Assembly: GCA_025935195.1 (NCBI GenBank) | Contig: JAICVS010000008.1 | Span: 1-57,163 of the forward strand | Source: Ktedonobacterales bacterium | GTDB taxonomy: Bacteria; Chloroflexota; Ktedonobacteria; Ktedonobacterales; JADMIN01 | Length of the DNA stretch: 57,163 nt | Direction of reading: 5' to 3' | Part shown: piece after piece, positions 15,551 to 23,005 of the stretch | Position numbering within the stretch: the first letter of the stretch is position 1 | Layout: the number at the start of each line of letters is the position of its first letter | The notes under the pieces: generated by a model | The model's input: only the letters and a program-made list of their open reading frames with translations | The model's database searches: none | Told to the model about the DNA's origin: nothing | Translations under genes and position numbers: made by a program

Positions 15551-16162
15551 TTATGGGGCGCTTTTGGCGGGGGCGGTGAGCAGTCCCCAGGCGCCGCGCA
15601 GGTATTCGACAGCGGAGAAGATGGTCCAGACGACGGCGAGCAGGAGGATGATGTCCGCGAGGGCAAGCAGGTAACCCGGCGGGGAGGTGGGGGCGCCGCC
15701 GGTGGCGAGGCCAAGCGGGAAGGCGGTGGCGCCGCGCAGGCCGCGGGCGAGGAGGATGCCGCCGACGGCGAGGAGGGTGAGCAGGGTCTTCTGTTTGCCC
15801 CAGCGACCGGCGGGGATGACGACGCCCTGGGCGGCGGCGAGCGAGCGCAGGCCGGAGACGAGGAATTCGCGGGTGACGATGACGATGACGATCCAGGCGG
15901 GGATGACGCTGACCTGGATGAGGGCGATGAGGGCGGCGGAGACGAAGACCTTGTCGGCGGTGAGGTCGAGGAAGACGCCGAGGTTGGAGACAAGGTGATA
16001 GCGGCGCGCGAGGCGGCCGTCGAGGGTGTCGGTGATAGAGCCGGCGGCGAAGAGCGCGGTAGCGATCAGGTAGGCCGCGGGCGTGTTGACGAGGATGAGC
16101 ACGACCAGGGGGATGGTCGCCAACAGGCGGCCGAGGCTGAGGACGTTGGGGAGGTGGCGCAC
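15551..16162 (-). CDS. pgsA: CDP-diacylglycerol-glycerol-3-phosphate 3-phosphatidyltransferase
   Basis: The enzyme makes phosphatidylglycerol phosphate from CDP-diacylglycerol and glycerol-3-phosphate in the cytoplasmic membrane. The product has 203 residues and about six helices. The CDP-alcohol phosphotransferase signature DGx2ARx8Gx3Dx3D is perfect (DGRLAR...G...D...D, about residues 44-66). The N-terminus RHLPNVLSLGRLL is typical of PgsA. The start is GTG 16162 with GGAG 7 bases upstream; the long open frame beyond it is not protein-like. It is divergent from the pseudouridine synthase. Confidence 0.9.
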   Translation of the reverse strand: MRHLPNVLSLGRLLATIPLVVLILVNTPAAYLIATALFAAGSITDTLDGRLARRYHLVSNLGVFLDLTADKVFVSAALIALIQVSVIPAWIVIVIVTREFLVSGLRSLAAAQGVVIPAGRWGKQKTLLTLLAVGGILLARGLRGATAFPLGLATGGAPTSPPGYLLALADIILLLAVVWTIFSAVEYLRGAWGLLTAPAKSAP

Positions 16163-16356
16163 GGCAGTCTCCAGCGCGAAGGGTACGCATGCATAGCGGG
16201 AGCGTGGTGGGAGCGTGGCGCCCCGCTCGCAGTGTAGGAGATGGAGGTGTGTATTGGCAAGGTGGCAAGGCGCACGGGATGGCGCGCGGCACGTTATACT
16301 ATGCTCGGTGAACTGTGAGCGCGAAGAGGCGCGAAGGCGCGGAGCGGGTGAGCAGT

Positions 16357-17238
16357 ATGGTTTTGACGCCAGTAGCGGTGGAGCATGCGGGCAGTATGAT
16401 CGGCGGTGAGCCGATGTCGCCGGGGGTGTTGTACGAGGATGAGCGGCTACTGGCGGTGGCGAAGCCGGCGGGAATGGTGACACATCCGGCGTACCGGCAC
16501 CCGGATGGGACGCTGGCGGATGCGGTCTTTGCGCGGCAGGCGGCGCGCGGCGAGGGGCGTCCCTGGCTGCTGCACCGGCTGGATCGCGAGACGTCGGGCG
16601 TCGTGCTGTTCGCGAAGACGATGGAGGCGCGGCGGGCGCTGGTGCGGCAGTTCGAGCGGCGTACGGTCGGCAAGCGCTATATCGCGCTGCTGGCCGACGG
16701 GCCGGCGGCGGACGAAGGGATGATCGAGGCGCCGCTGGCGCGCGATCCATCCGACCGGCGGCGGGTGATCGTCACGCCCGATGGGCAGCCGGCGACGACG
16801 CGGTTTCGCGTGCTGGCGCGTCAGAGTGGCGTGGCGCTGGCGCTCGTCGAGCCGCTGACCGGGCGCACACACCAGATTCGCGTTCACATGGCCTCCCTCG
16901 GCGTTCCACTGATTGGCGATGCGCTGTATGGGGGCGGGTCAGCGTTGGAAGCGTTGGAAGCGTTGGAAGCCTTGGCAGGCGAGCCGCATGCTGGGCGAGG
17001 CGGGCCGGCGGGTGAACCCGCGCCGGGAGGGCCGCTGGCCGCGACGTCCGCCGTCGCGGACTGGAATGCGGTGTGCGTGGCGCGGCGCATGATGCTGCAT
17101 GCATGGCGGGTGGCCTTCCGCTATCCGACGACGGGCGAGCCGTTCACGGTGACGGCGCCGCCGCCGGCCGATCTGGTCGCTGTCGCGACGGCGCTCGGCC
17201 TGGCACAGGAATTCGACGAATTGCGCGAGTGCGCGTAG
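16357..17238 (+). CDS. RluD/RluA-family pseudouridine synthase
   Basis: The product has 293 residues and isomerises uridine in RNA. The catalytic motif HRLDRETSG places the nucleophile at D76; GRTHQIRVHMASLG and IGDALYGG follow as in the family. There is no N-terminal S4 domain. After the core, a Leu/Glu/Ala insert (ALEALEALEALA) encoded by a 9-bp tandem repeat, then a Gly/Pro-rich stretch, interrupts the C-terminal region. ATG 16357 is preceded by GGGTG at 6 bases; GTG 16315 further up is possible. It is followed by a PIG-L deacetylase 20 bp downstream. Confidence 0.87.
   Translation: MVLTPVAVEHAGSMIGGEPMSPGVLYEDERLLAVAKPAGMVTHPAYRHPDGTLADAVFARQAARGEGRPWLLHRLDRETSGVVLFAKTMEARRALVRQFERRTVGKRYIALLADGPAADEGMIEAPLARDPSDRRRVIVTPDGQPATTRFRVLARQSGVALALVEPLTGRTHQIRVHMASLGVPLIGDALYGGGSALEALEALEALAGEPHAGRGGPAGEPAPGGPLAATSAVADWNAVCVARRMMLHAWRVAFRYPTTGEPFTVTAPPPADLVAVATALGLAQEFDELRECA
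16942..16977 (+). repeat. 9-bp in-frame tandem repeat
   Basis: GCGTTGGAA occurs three times in a row and once more degenerately (GCCTTGGCA) inside the pseudouridine synthase gene. It adds repeating Ala-Leu-Glu to a surface-like loop. Confidence 0.85.
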
Positions 17239-17258
17239 GAGATACCAGGAGAGATGCG

Positions 17259-18068
17259 ATGCAACTGACCTCGCTCGACCAGATCACGCAACAGGACCGG
17301 CACATCTACTTGCAGCCGCACTACGACGACGCGGCGCTCTCGTGCGGCGGCACCATCGCGCTGCAACATGCGACGGGGCAGCGTGTGCTCGTCGTGACGG
17401 TCTTCGGTGGGGCGCTGAAGCCGGGGACGCCGCTCAGCGCATTCGCGGAGGCGAATCAGCAGCGCATGGGGCTGGGGCGCGACGCGGCGGAGGCAGTGCG
17501 CAAGCGGCAGGCGGAGGACGCGGCGGCGGCGACGGTGCTAGGGGCGAACACGCTCTGGCTGGACTACCCGGACGCGATGTACCGCGGCACGCCGGCGTAT
17601 TACCAGGCCGACGACGCACTCTTCGGCACGGTGAACGCGGGCGACACGAGCCTGGACGAGGAGCTGGCCGGGGTGTTCCTGAACATCGCGGAGCGGGCGC
17701 CGCTGGCAGCGATCTACGCACCGCTGGGCATCGGGCATCACGTGGATCACCAGCTTTGCTGCTCGGCGGCCGACCGGCTGGCGCAGCGCAAGTTGAATGT
17801 GAAGTTCTACGAGGACTTCCCGTATGTGGCGCTGGCCGGCGGCGGGCCGGAGACGCGGCAGCGGGAGCTGGGCATACGGATGGAGCCGGAGCTGGTGGAG
17901 GTGTCGGGGATGCTGCCGGCGAAGATCGAGGCGATCCAGCAGTACACCAGCCAGGTGCCGCGGCTGTTCGGGACGGAGGAGCGGCTGCGCGCGCTGCTGA
18001 ACGGGTATAGCGCGACGCTGCGCAAGACGTATCCGGGCATCCAGGTCGAGCGGTATTGGCAGTGGTGA
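17259..18068 (+). CDS. PIG-L family (LmbE-like) N-deacetylase
   Basis: The product has 269 residues. The zinc-binding N-terminal motif PHYDDAALSCGG (the family PHxDD) and the second motif IGHHVDH (H-x2-DH) are both present, predicting a Zn-dependent deacetylase. Known members act on GlcNAc-phosphatidylinositol, mycothiol/bacillithiol precursors or antibiotics; the substrate here is unknown. AGGAGA lies 5 bases before ATG 17259, so the longer open frame is rejected. It is close behind the pseudouridine synthase and ends 2 bp before a family A palindrome. Confidence 0.88.
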   Translation: MQLTSLDQITQQDRHIYLQPHYDDAALSCGGTIALQHATGQRVLVVTVFGGALKPGTPLSAFAEANQQRMGLGRDAAEAVRKRQAEDAAAATVLGANTLWLDYPDAMYRGTPAYYQADDALFGTVNAGDTSLDEELAGVFLNIAERAPLAAIYAPLGIGHHVDHQLCCSAADRLAQRKLNVKFYEDFPYVALAGGGPETRQRELGIRMEPELVEVSGMLPAKIEAIQQYTSQVPRLFGTEERLRALLNGYSATLRKTYPGIQVERYWQW

Positions 18069-18070
18069 GA

Positions 18071-18110
18071 ACCTCACCCCCAACCCCCTTCCCTGGCAGG
18101 GGAGGGGCTG
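18071..18110 (+). repeat. Palindromic repeat family A, copy 2
   Basis: ACCTCACCCCCAACCCCC followed by a GGGGAGGGG arm. It lies 2 bases after the PIG-L stop codon, so it may serve as that gene's terminator hairpin. Confidence 0.7.
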
Positions 18111-18287
18111 TGCCTGGAGGCGGCCTATCGCTCGATGTACGGAGCATTCGTACGCTCATGGGACTACTGGCGCACGTATTATGGACGGTTTGACGCCGCC
18201 CCACAGGGCTGCTATCCTCGCCTATGAGAGGCCGGACCCGCGGGGATGTGCGCGTATACGGCGCCCCGGCACAAGGAGGATGATGAC

Positions 18288-19799
18288 GTGAGCTCCGCCG
18301 TTCCAGGGACGGCGCCCGCACCCGCGGTCGCGCCGCCGTATCCAGCCGCGTTGTCTGTGGCGGCGGAGGGAGGATGGCGGAGTGGGCTGGCGCGCGATGG
18401 GCGGATCGCGCTGGCACGGGCAGCGGTGCAACTCGGCCGGCTGGAAGGCAGCGATGTGGTGCTGCTGGATCCGCTGGTCTCGCGCCACCACGCGGTGATC
18501 CGCTGGACGCCTGGCGGCTACGAGATCGAGGATCTCGGCTCGGCCAACGGGACGCACGTGCAGGGGCGACGCATCACCGGGCGGACGCCGCTGGCGCCGG
18601 GGCAGACGATCCGGCTGGGCAATACGGAGATGCGCTTCGAGGCATATGCCACCGCGCCACCAGAGAGCGCGCAAGGTGGCGCGGGGGTGGATGGGAACGG
18701 CGCAGGGGTGGACGGGAACGGCGCGCTGGCGGCGCGCTGGCCGGCGGCGGGCGGGCAGAATGGGCAGGCGCCCGCTGGCACGATGCGCGCGGCGCCCGAT
18801 GGCTTCTATGAGGCGATGGCGCAGGCGCGGCCGCGCGGGCTGCGCGCGCTGGTGCGGACGCAGTGGGGCAAACGCTACTGGCGAGTGTTCCTGGCCGGGC
18901 TGGTCGCGTACTTCGGCGTCTCAGAGGTGCTGCGCGAGACGGGCAACCTGCATCTGGTGCCGCTGGTGATGTTGCTGGCGAGCGCGCTGGTGCCGGTGGT
19001 CTTCGTGATGTTCTGCTGGGAACAGAACGCTTTCGCGGATATGCCGCTGGGGGTGGTGGGGATCACGTTCCTGGGCGGGGCGGTGCTAGGGCTGACCATC
19101 GCGGCGGTGCTGGAGCCGCTGCTGCTGCCGCCGGAGGCGTCGGCGGGCGAGATCACGCTGGGGGCGGCGCTGCTGATCGGGGTGGTGGAGGAGACGGCGA
19201 AGGTTGTGCCGGTGCTGTGGTTCCTGCGCGACCGGCGAGTGCGTAGCGAGCTGGACGGGCTGATCCTGGGCGCGGCGGCGGGGATGGGCTTCGCGGCGCT
19301 GGAGACGGCGGGGTACGGCTTCGCGGCGTTCCTACTGGGGTTCACGAACACGCTGAACGAGCCGGGGGCTAATGTGGACCTGGCGCTGGCGATGGGGACG
19401 CGGCAGATGAACGTGCAATTGCTGCTGCGCATGGCGCTGGCGATCTTCGGGCACGGCGTCTGGACGGCCATCGTCTGCGCAGCGCTGTGGCGCGAGCGGC
19501 GCGGCAACCGCGTGCGGCTGACGCTGGGGGTGCTGGTGGCGTTCGCGCTGGCGGTGACGCTGCACGCCATGTGGGATTGGTCGCCACTGGCGGCGCTCGT
19601 GCCGGCGGGCGCTGGGCAGGTGGTCTCGCTGGTGGCGATCCTGGGATGGTTCGTGGTGATCGGCGCGACGGGGCTGACGGTGCTGGGCGCGCTGCTGCGC
19701 GAGGCGCTGGAGCGGGCGAAGCGGGGTCCGGACGCGGCGGCTCCGCCGCCACTGGTGCGCACGCTGGCGAGCGGACTATTTGGTGGGCAGGCGAGGTGA
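18288..19799 (+). CDS. FHA domain fused to PrsW-type intramembrane protease
   Basis: The product has 503 residues. The FHA phosphothreonine-binding domain covers about 40-120 (G50-R51, SRHH at 65-68, NGT at 87-89). A Gly/Asn-rich linker (128-165, with VDGNGAG twice) follows. The C-terminal polytopic half is a PrsW-like glutamic-type protease: EETAK (E301, E302, K305), E339 in ALETAGYG, H389 (FGHGVW) and H426/D430 (LHAMWDW). AAGGAGG lies 8 bases before GTG 18288. The fusion suggests phosphorylation-controlled membrane proteolysis, which is inference. It stands alone, after the PIG-L gene. Confidence 0.88.
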   Translation: MSSAVPGTAPAPAVAPPYPAALSVAAEGGWRSGLARDGRIALARAAVQLGRLEGSDVVLLDPLVSRHHAVIRWTPGGYEIEDLGSANGTHVQGRRITGRTPLAPGQTIRLGNTEMRFEAYATAPPESAQGGAGVDGNGAGVDGNGALAARWPAAGGQNGQAPAGTMRAAPDGFYEAMAQARPRGLRALVRTQWGKRYWRVFLAGLVAYFGVSEVLRETGNLHLVPLVMLLASALVPVVFVMFCWEQNAFADMPLGVVGITFLGGAVLGLTIAAVLEPLLLPPEASAGEITLGAALLIGVVEETAKVVPVLWFLRDRRVRSELDGLILGAAAGMGFAALETAGYGFAAFLLGFTNTLNEPGANVDLALAMGTRQMNVQLLLRMALAIFGHGVWTAIVCAALWRERRGNRVRLTLGVLVAFALAVTLHAMWDWSPLAALVPAGAGQVVSLVAILGWFVVIGATGLTVLGALLREALERAKRGPDAAAPPPLVRTLASGLFGGQAR

Positions 19800-19842
19800 G
19801 GAGGCGGAGCGCGCGGGACCGTTGCATTTTGCCATGCGTACG

Positions 19843-19880
19843 CCCCCGGCATGAGTGCCGGGGTAATCTCTGGTCCGCGC
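19843..19880. repeat. Palindromic repeat family B, copy 1
   Basis: CCCCCGGCATGAGTGCCGGGG followed by TAATC and a weakly conserved tail (TCTGGTCCGCGC). Related copies are near 21585, 22706 and 25331, with a core-only copy at 48961. It lies between the FHA-PrsW gene and the convergent HD gene. Confidence 0.7.
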
Positions 19881-19915
19881 AGGTGGGGATAGTTCAGCTC
19901 CCAGCTCGCAGCGGT

Positions 19916-20488
19916 TTATCTCACCACGCCTTGCAGGCCGAGGGCGGCGGCTTCATCTTCCATGGCGGCGATGACGAAGGCGATGTGATCGTTGAGGTCT
20001 ACGCCCAACTCATCGGCGCCTTTGGTGATGTCGTCGCGGTTGACGCCGCGGGCGAAGGCTTTGTCCTTCATCTTCTTGCGCACGGAGCCGGCTTCCAGCC
20101 CAGCGAGGGCCTTGTTGGGGCGCACCAGCGCGGCGGCGGTGATCAGCCCCGCTAGCTCGTCGCAGGCGAAGAGCGCCCGCGACATGAGGTCGTCACGCGG
20201 GATGCCGTGATAGTCGTTGTGGGCCGCGACGGCGTGGGTGACGTCGGGCGGGTAGCTGAGGTCGCGCAGCCAGCCGGCGCCGACCTTGCCGTGCTCCTCG
20301 ATGGTCGGATGCTTCTCGTAGTCCACATCGTGCAGCAGGCCGGTCACGCGCCACTTGTTCTCGTCTTCGCCATACTTGCGGGCGTAGGCGCGCATGGCGG
20401 CGCCGACGGCGATGCCGTGCTTGACCAGGCTTTCGTTGGTGTTGTGCTGGCGCAGCAGGGCCAGCGCGTCGTCGTAATTCAGATCCAT
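19916..20488 (-). CDS. HD-domain phosphohydrolase
   Basis: The product has 190 residues. Metal-binding residues of the HD superfamily are visible: H24, H53-D54 (GLLHDVDY), H90/H94 (AAHNDYHG) and D110 (ACDELAG). Such small HD proteins hydrolyse nucleotides or other phosphate esters; the substrate here is unknown. It is 27 bp downstream of the epimerase gene on the same strand, so it is probably the last gene of the dgcN-dgcA transcript. Confidence 0.85.
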   Translation of the reverse strand: MDLNYDDALALLRQHNTNESLVKHGIAVGAAMRAYARKYGEDENKWRVTGLLHDVDYEKHPTIEEHGKVGAGWLRDLSYPPDVTHAVAAHNDYHGIPRDDLMSRALFACDELAGLITAAALVRPNKALAGLEAGSVRKKMKDKAFARGVNRDDITKGADELGVDLNDHIAFVIAAMEDEAAALGLQGVVR

Positions 20489-20515
20489 CGTGTCGTTCCG
20501 CTCCTGTTCGCTCTT

Positions 20516-21550
20516 CTAGCCATCAATCTGTCGCCGGGAGACGCCGAGGCCGGGCGCGTCCGGCAGGATCAGCTTGCCGGCTTCCACGCGCACACCCGCG
20601 AAGGGGTCCGCCGCCAGCAGCAGGCCGCCATCCAGGTCGGCGTAATCCACCAACGGGCTGAGGTGCGCGGCGGCGGTGATCGCCAGCGAGCTGCTCACCA
20701 TGCAGCCGAGCATGACGCGCAGGTGGTGGGCGCGCGCCGTGGCGATCATACGCAGGGCGTTGCGCAGCCCGCCGCACTTGGCGAGCTTGATGTTGATGCC
20801 GTCCACCACGCCGGCCAGGCGCGGCACGTCCTCGACGGTGACGCAGCTTTCGTCGGCGAAGATGGGCAGCGGCGACCGCTCACGCACGAAGCGCAGGCCC
20901 TCCAAATCGCCGGCGGCGACGGGCTGCTCGACCAGCTCGACGCCGTAGTCCGCCAGCGCGGCGATGTGTTGCACGGCTGCTTTCGGCGTCCAGCCGGCGT
21001 TGGCGTCCACCCGCAGGGTGGCATCCGTGGCGTCGCGGATGGCGCGCACGTTCTCCAGGTCGCGCGGGGTGCCGACCTTGATTTTGAGGATCGGGTACTG
21101 GCGTCCGGCTTCGCGCGCACCGCGCGCCATCTCCTCCGGTGTGTCAATGCCGATGGTGAAGGATGTGAGCGGCGTGCGCGCGGGGTTGAGGCCGAGCAGG
21201 CGGTAGACAGGGACACCGAGCCGCTGTCCGGCGAGGTCGTAGAGCGCCATGTCCACGGCGGATTTGAGCGCGCCGTTGCCGTGGTGCAGCGCGCGGTCCA
21301 GCCCCTCGGCGGCGTCCTCCAGCAGCAGTGGGTCGTCGGGCAGGTGGTCGGCCAGGCGCTCCAGGGCGGCGAGCATCGTCTCGCGTGTCTCGCCGTAGTA
21401 GCCGCCGCCGTCGGGCGCGGCCTCACCGATGCCCGTCAGCTCGCCGGACGTGATCTCGACGAGCAGGCTACGGGCGTAATGCTGGACACCGCGCGAGATG
21501 CGGAACGGACGCTGGAGCTTGAGGTCGAGCGGCTCGGCGCGCGCGCGCAT
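20516..21550 (-). CDS. Enolase-superfamily racemase (dipeptide epimerase / DgcA-like)
   Basis: The product has 344 residues. It has the muconate-lactonizing subgroup catalytic set: KIKVG (Lys pair, TPRDLENV following), metal ligands in VDANAGW, EQPV and ADES, and the second-face lysine in IKLAKCGG, plus a DLDGG motif. These fit L-Ala-D/L-Glu epimerase. The adjacent DUF1611 protein makes N-acetyl-D-glutamate racemase (DgcA) of the D-glutamate catabolic pathway an attractive alternative. The choice rests on neighbourhood, so it is inference. Confidence 0.83.
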   Translation of the reverse strand: MRARAEPLDLKLQRPFRISRGVQHYARSLLVEITSGELTGIGEAAPDGGGYYGETRETMLAALERLADHLPDDPLLLEDAAEGLDRALHHGNGALKSAVDMALYDLAGQRLGVPVYRLLGLNPARTPLTSFTIGIDTPEEMARGAREAGRQYPILKIKVGTPRDLENVRAIRDATDATLRVDANAGWTPKAAVQHIAALADYGVELVEQPVAAGDLEGLRFVRERSPLPIFADESCVTVEDVPRLAGVVDGINIKLAKCGGLRNALRMIATARAHHLRVMLGCMVSSSLAITAAAHLSPLVDYADLDGGLLLAADPFAGVRVEAGKLILPDAPGLGVSRRQIDG

Positions 21551-21584
21551 GGGCGTTTCTCCTGTGTTGCTCTCGTTTGCTGGC

Positions 21585-21620
21585 GCCCGGCATGAATGCC
21601 GGGGTAACTCCGGCGCGGCG
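21585..21620. repeat. Palindromic repeat family B, copy 2
   Basis: GCCCGGCATGAATGCCGGGG followed by TAACTC, in the 75-bp gap between the DUF1611 gene and the racemase gene. In the mRNA it would form a hairpin between two co-transcribed genes. Confidence 0.7.
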
Positions 21621-21625
21621 GCCGG

Positions 21626-22672
21626 TCAGGTGTGGGCCAGTAGGGCGTCGAGCAGTGGGCCGGTGCCGAAGCGAACGGGGTCGGCCACCGGCAGGCCGGT
21701 TTCGCGCGCGGCATCGGCGAGAGCGCGGTGCGCGGAGGCTTCATTCAGCAGGCGGGTGTTGAGCGCGACGGCGACGATGGGGGCGGGCTTGAGCCAGGCC
21801 GCCGCGGTCTCGTACATCTGGCGGACGACGGAGAGCGCTGGGATGGCGACATCGTAGCCGCGGATGTGGGCGCGGCCGGCCTCGTGGCAGAGGATGAGCA
21901 GATCAGGCGCGGCGCCGTGCAGCAGACCGAGGGTGACGGCGGAGTAGGCGGGGTGGATCAGCGAGCCCTGGCCCTCGACGAACACCCAGTCGTAGCGGCT
22001 GGCGAAGTCCACCACGAGCGCCTCGACGCCGCCGGCGAGGAAGTCGCTGATGAAGCGGTCGGCGGGGATGCCTTCACCGGAGATCATAATGCCGGTCTGG
22101 CCGGTGGCGGCGAAGCCTGAGGAGAGGCCGCGCCGCCGCGCTTCGCGGTCCAGCTCGACGGCGACGGTCATCTTGCCGACGTTGCAGTCGGTGCCGCAGA
22201 AGTGGACGATGTGACTGCCGGGCCGGTGTGCCTGATCCTCACGGATGCGCAGCGCGAGCGCGTCATCGGGGCGGCGCACATCCCAGATGCGCACACCGGC
22301 ACGCTCTGCGGCGGATGCCAGCTCGGGATCGTCGCCGAGGAAGTGGTGCAGGCCGCTGGCGATGTCGAGGCCGGCAGCGATGGCGGCGAGAATCTGCGCG
22401 CGCCAGGCGTCGGGAAGCCGGCCGCCGATGGGGGCGATGCCGATCAGCAGGGTATCGGGCTGGTAGGGCAGCACGGCGGCGACATCGCTGACGACGGGCA
22501 CGCCCGCGCCGGGGCCGGATGGGTCGCCGAGGGCGGCGGCGGCGTCACTGCCGGCGTGCGTGCTGTCAATCACGGCGACGGCAGCCTCGGGGCGGTAGCG
22601 CAGGATGCCGACGGCGGTTTTGGCGTCCTGCGGGTTGAGCTTTCCTTCCGCCAGAATGGCGATGCGGCGCAT
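21626..22672 (-). CDS. DUF1611 protein (DgcN-like D-glutamate N-acetyltransferase)
   Basis: The product has 348 residues. N-terminal residues 1-120 form a Rossmann-like domain (MRRIAILAEGKLNPQDAKTA). The C-terminal part is a P-loop-like domain (HFCGTDCNVGKMTVAVEL, near residue 160, then GQTGIMISGEGIPADRFI and FVEGQGSLIHPAYS), the DUF1611 layout. Members studied as DgcN acetylate D-glutamate before racemisation by DgcA; that matches the racemase gene directly downstream. GAGG lies 7 bases before ATG 22672, and the upstream open frame covers repeats, so this start is firm. Confidence 0.82.
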   Translation of the reverse strand: MRRIAILAEGKLNPQDAKTAVGILRYRPEAAVAVIDSTHAGSDAAAALGDPSGPGAGVPVVSDVAAVLPYQPDTLLIGIAPIGGRLPDAWRAQILAAIAAGLDIASGLHHFLGDDPELASAAERAGVRIWDVRRPDDALALRIREDQAHRPGSHIVHFCGTDCNVGKMTVAVELDREARRRGLSSGFAATGQTGIMISGEGIPADRFISDFLAGGVEALVVDFASRYDWVFVEGQGSLIHPAYSAVTLGLLHGAAPDLLILCHEAGRAHIRGYDVAIPALSVVRQMYETAAAWLKPAPIVAVALNTRLLNEASAHRALADAARETGLPVADPVRFGTGPLLDALLAHT

Positions 22673-22705
22673 GTCGCTACCTCGATACCGCTGATACTTG
22701 ATACA

Positions 22706-22735
22706 CGCCCCGGCATGAATGCCGGGGGTAATCCT
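22706..22735. repeat. Palindromic repeat family B, copy 3
   Basis: CCCCGGCATGAATGCCGGGG, then GTAATCC. It lies within the leader of the dgcN-like gene. Confidence 0.75.
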
Positions 22736-22774
22736 GCTATTGATACACCTCGGCGCCGGCGCACGGCGGGGGCT

Positions 22775-22833
22775 CGCGGCACTAATGTGCCGGCGCACGC
22801 CTGTCAGATCGCGGCACTGAAGTGCCGGCGCAC
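22775..22833. repeat. Palindromic repeat family C, two copies
   Basis: CGCGGCACTAATGTGCCGGC plus GCAC (22775-22798) and CGCGGCACTGAAGTGCCGGC plus GCAC (22810-22833), in the same orientation and 11 bases apart. Each has a palindromic GGCACT/AGTGCC-type core with the same left and right flanks. Confidence 0.8.
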
Positions 22834-22949
22834 GATCCGCCAGGGCTGAAGCCCCATGAGCGCCAACGGCCCACCTGGATTCTGGATCATCAGGTATGCC
22901 GCCGGGCCGGATGGGCGGCTGGAGCGGCGCGGGGGCGTATGTGAGCGGC

Positions 22950-22958
22950 AGTATAGCA
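22950..22958 (-). promoter_or_regulatory. Extended -10 promoter candidate for dgcN operon
   Basis: The minus strand reads TGCTATACT. It lies about 280 bases before the dgcN-like start, which would give a long leader containing all the palindromes. There is no clear -35 box. Confidence 0.35.
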
Positions 22959-23005
22959 TACGGTGGATTGGGCCGGAGGTACGATGACACACATCTCAGG
23001 CGCCC

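Larger units (their letters stand above)
22673..23005. other. Gap filled with short palindromes
   Basis: This 333-bp region between metG and the dgcN-like gene has no gene. It contains one family B palindrome (about 22706-22735), two copies of a family C palindrome (22775-22798 and 22810-22833) and a GGGCTGAAGCCC palindrome (22843-22854). It also carries a possible promoter for dgcN at 22950-22958. Confidence 0.7.
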
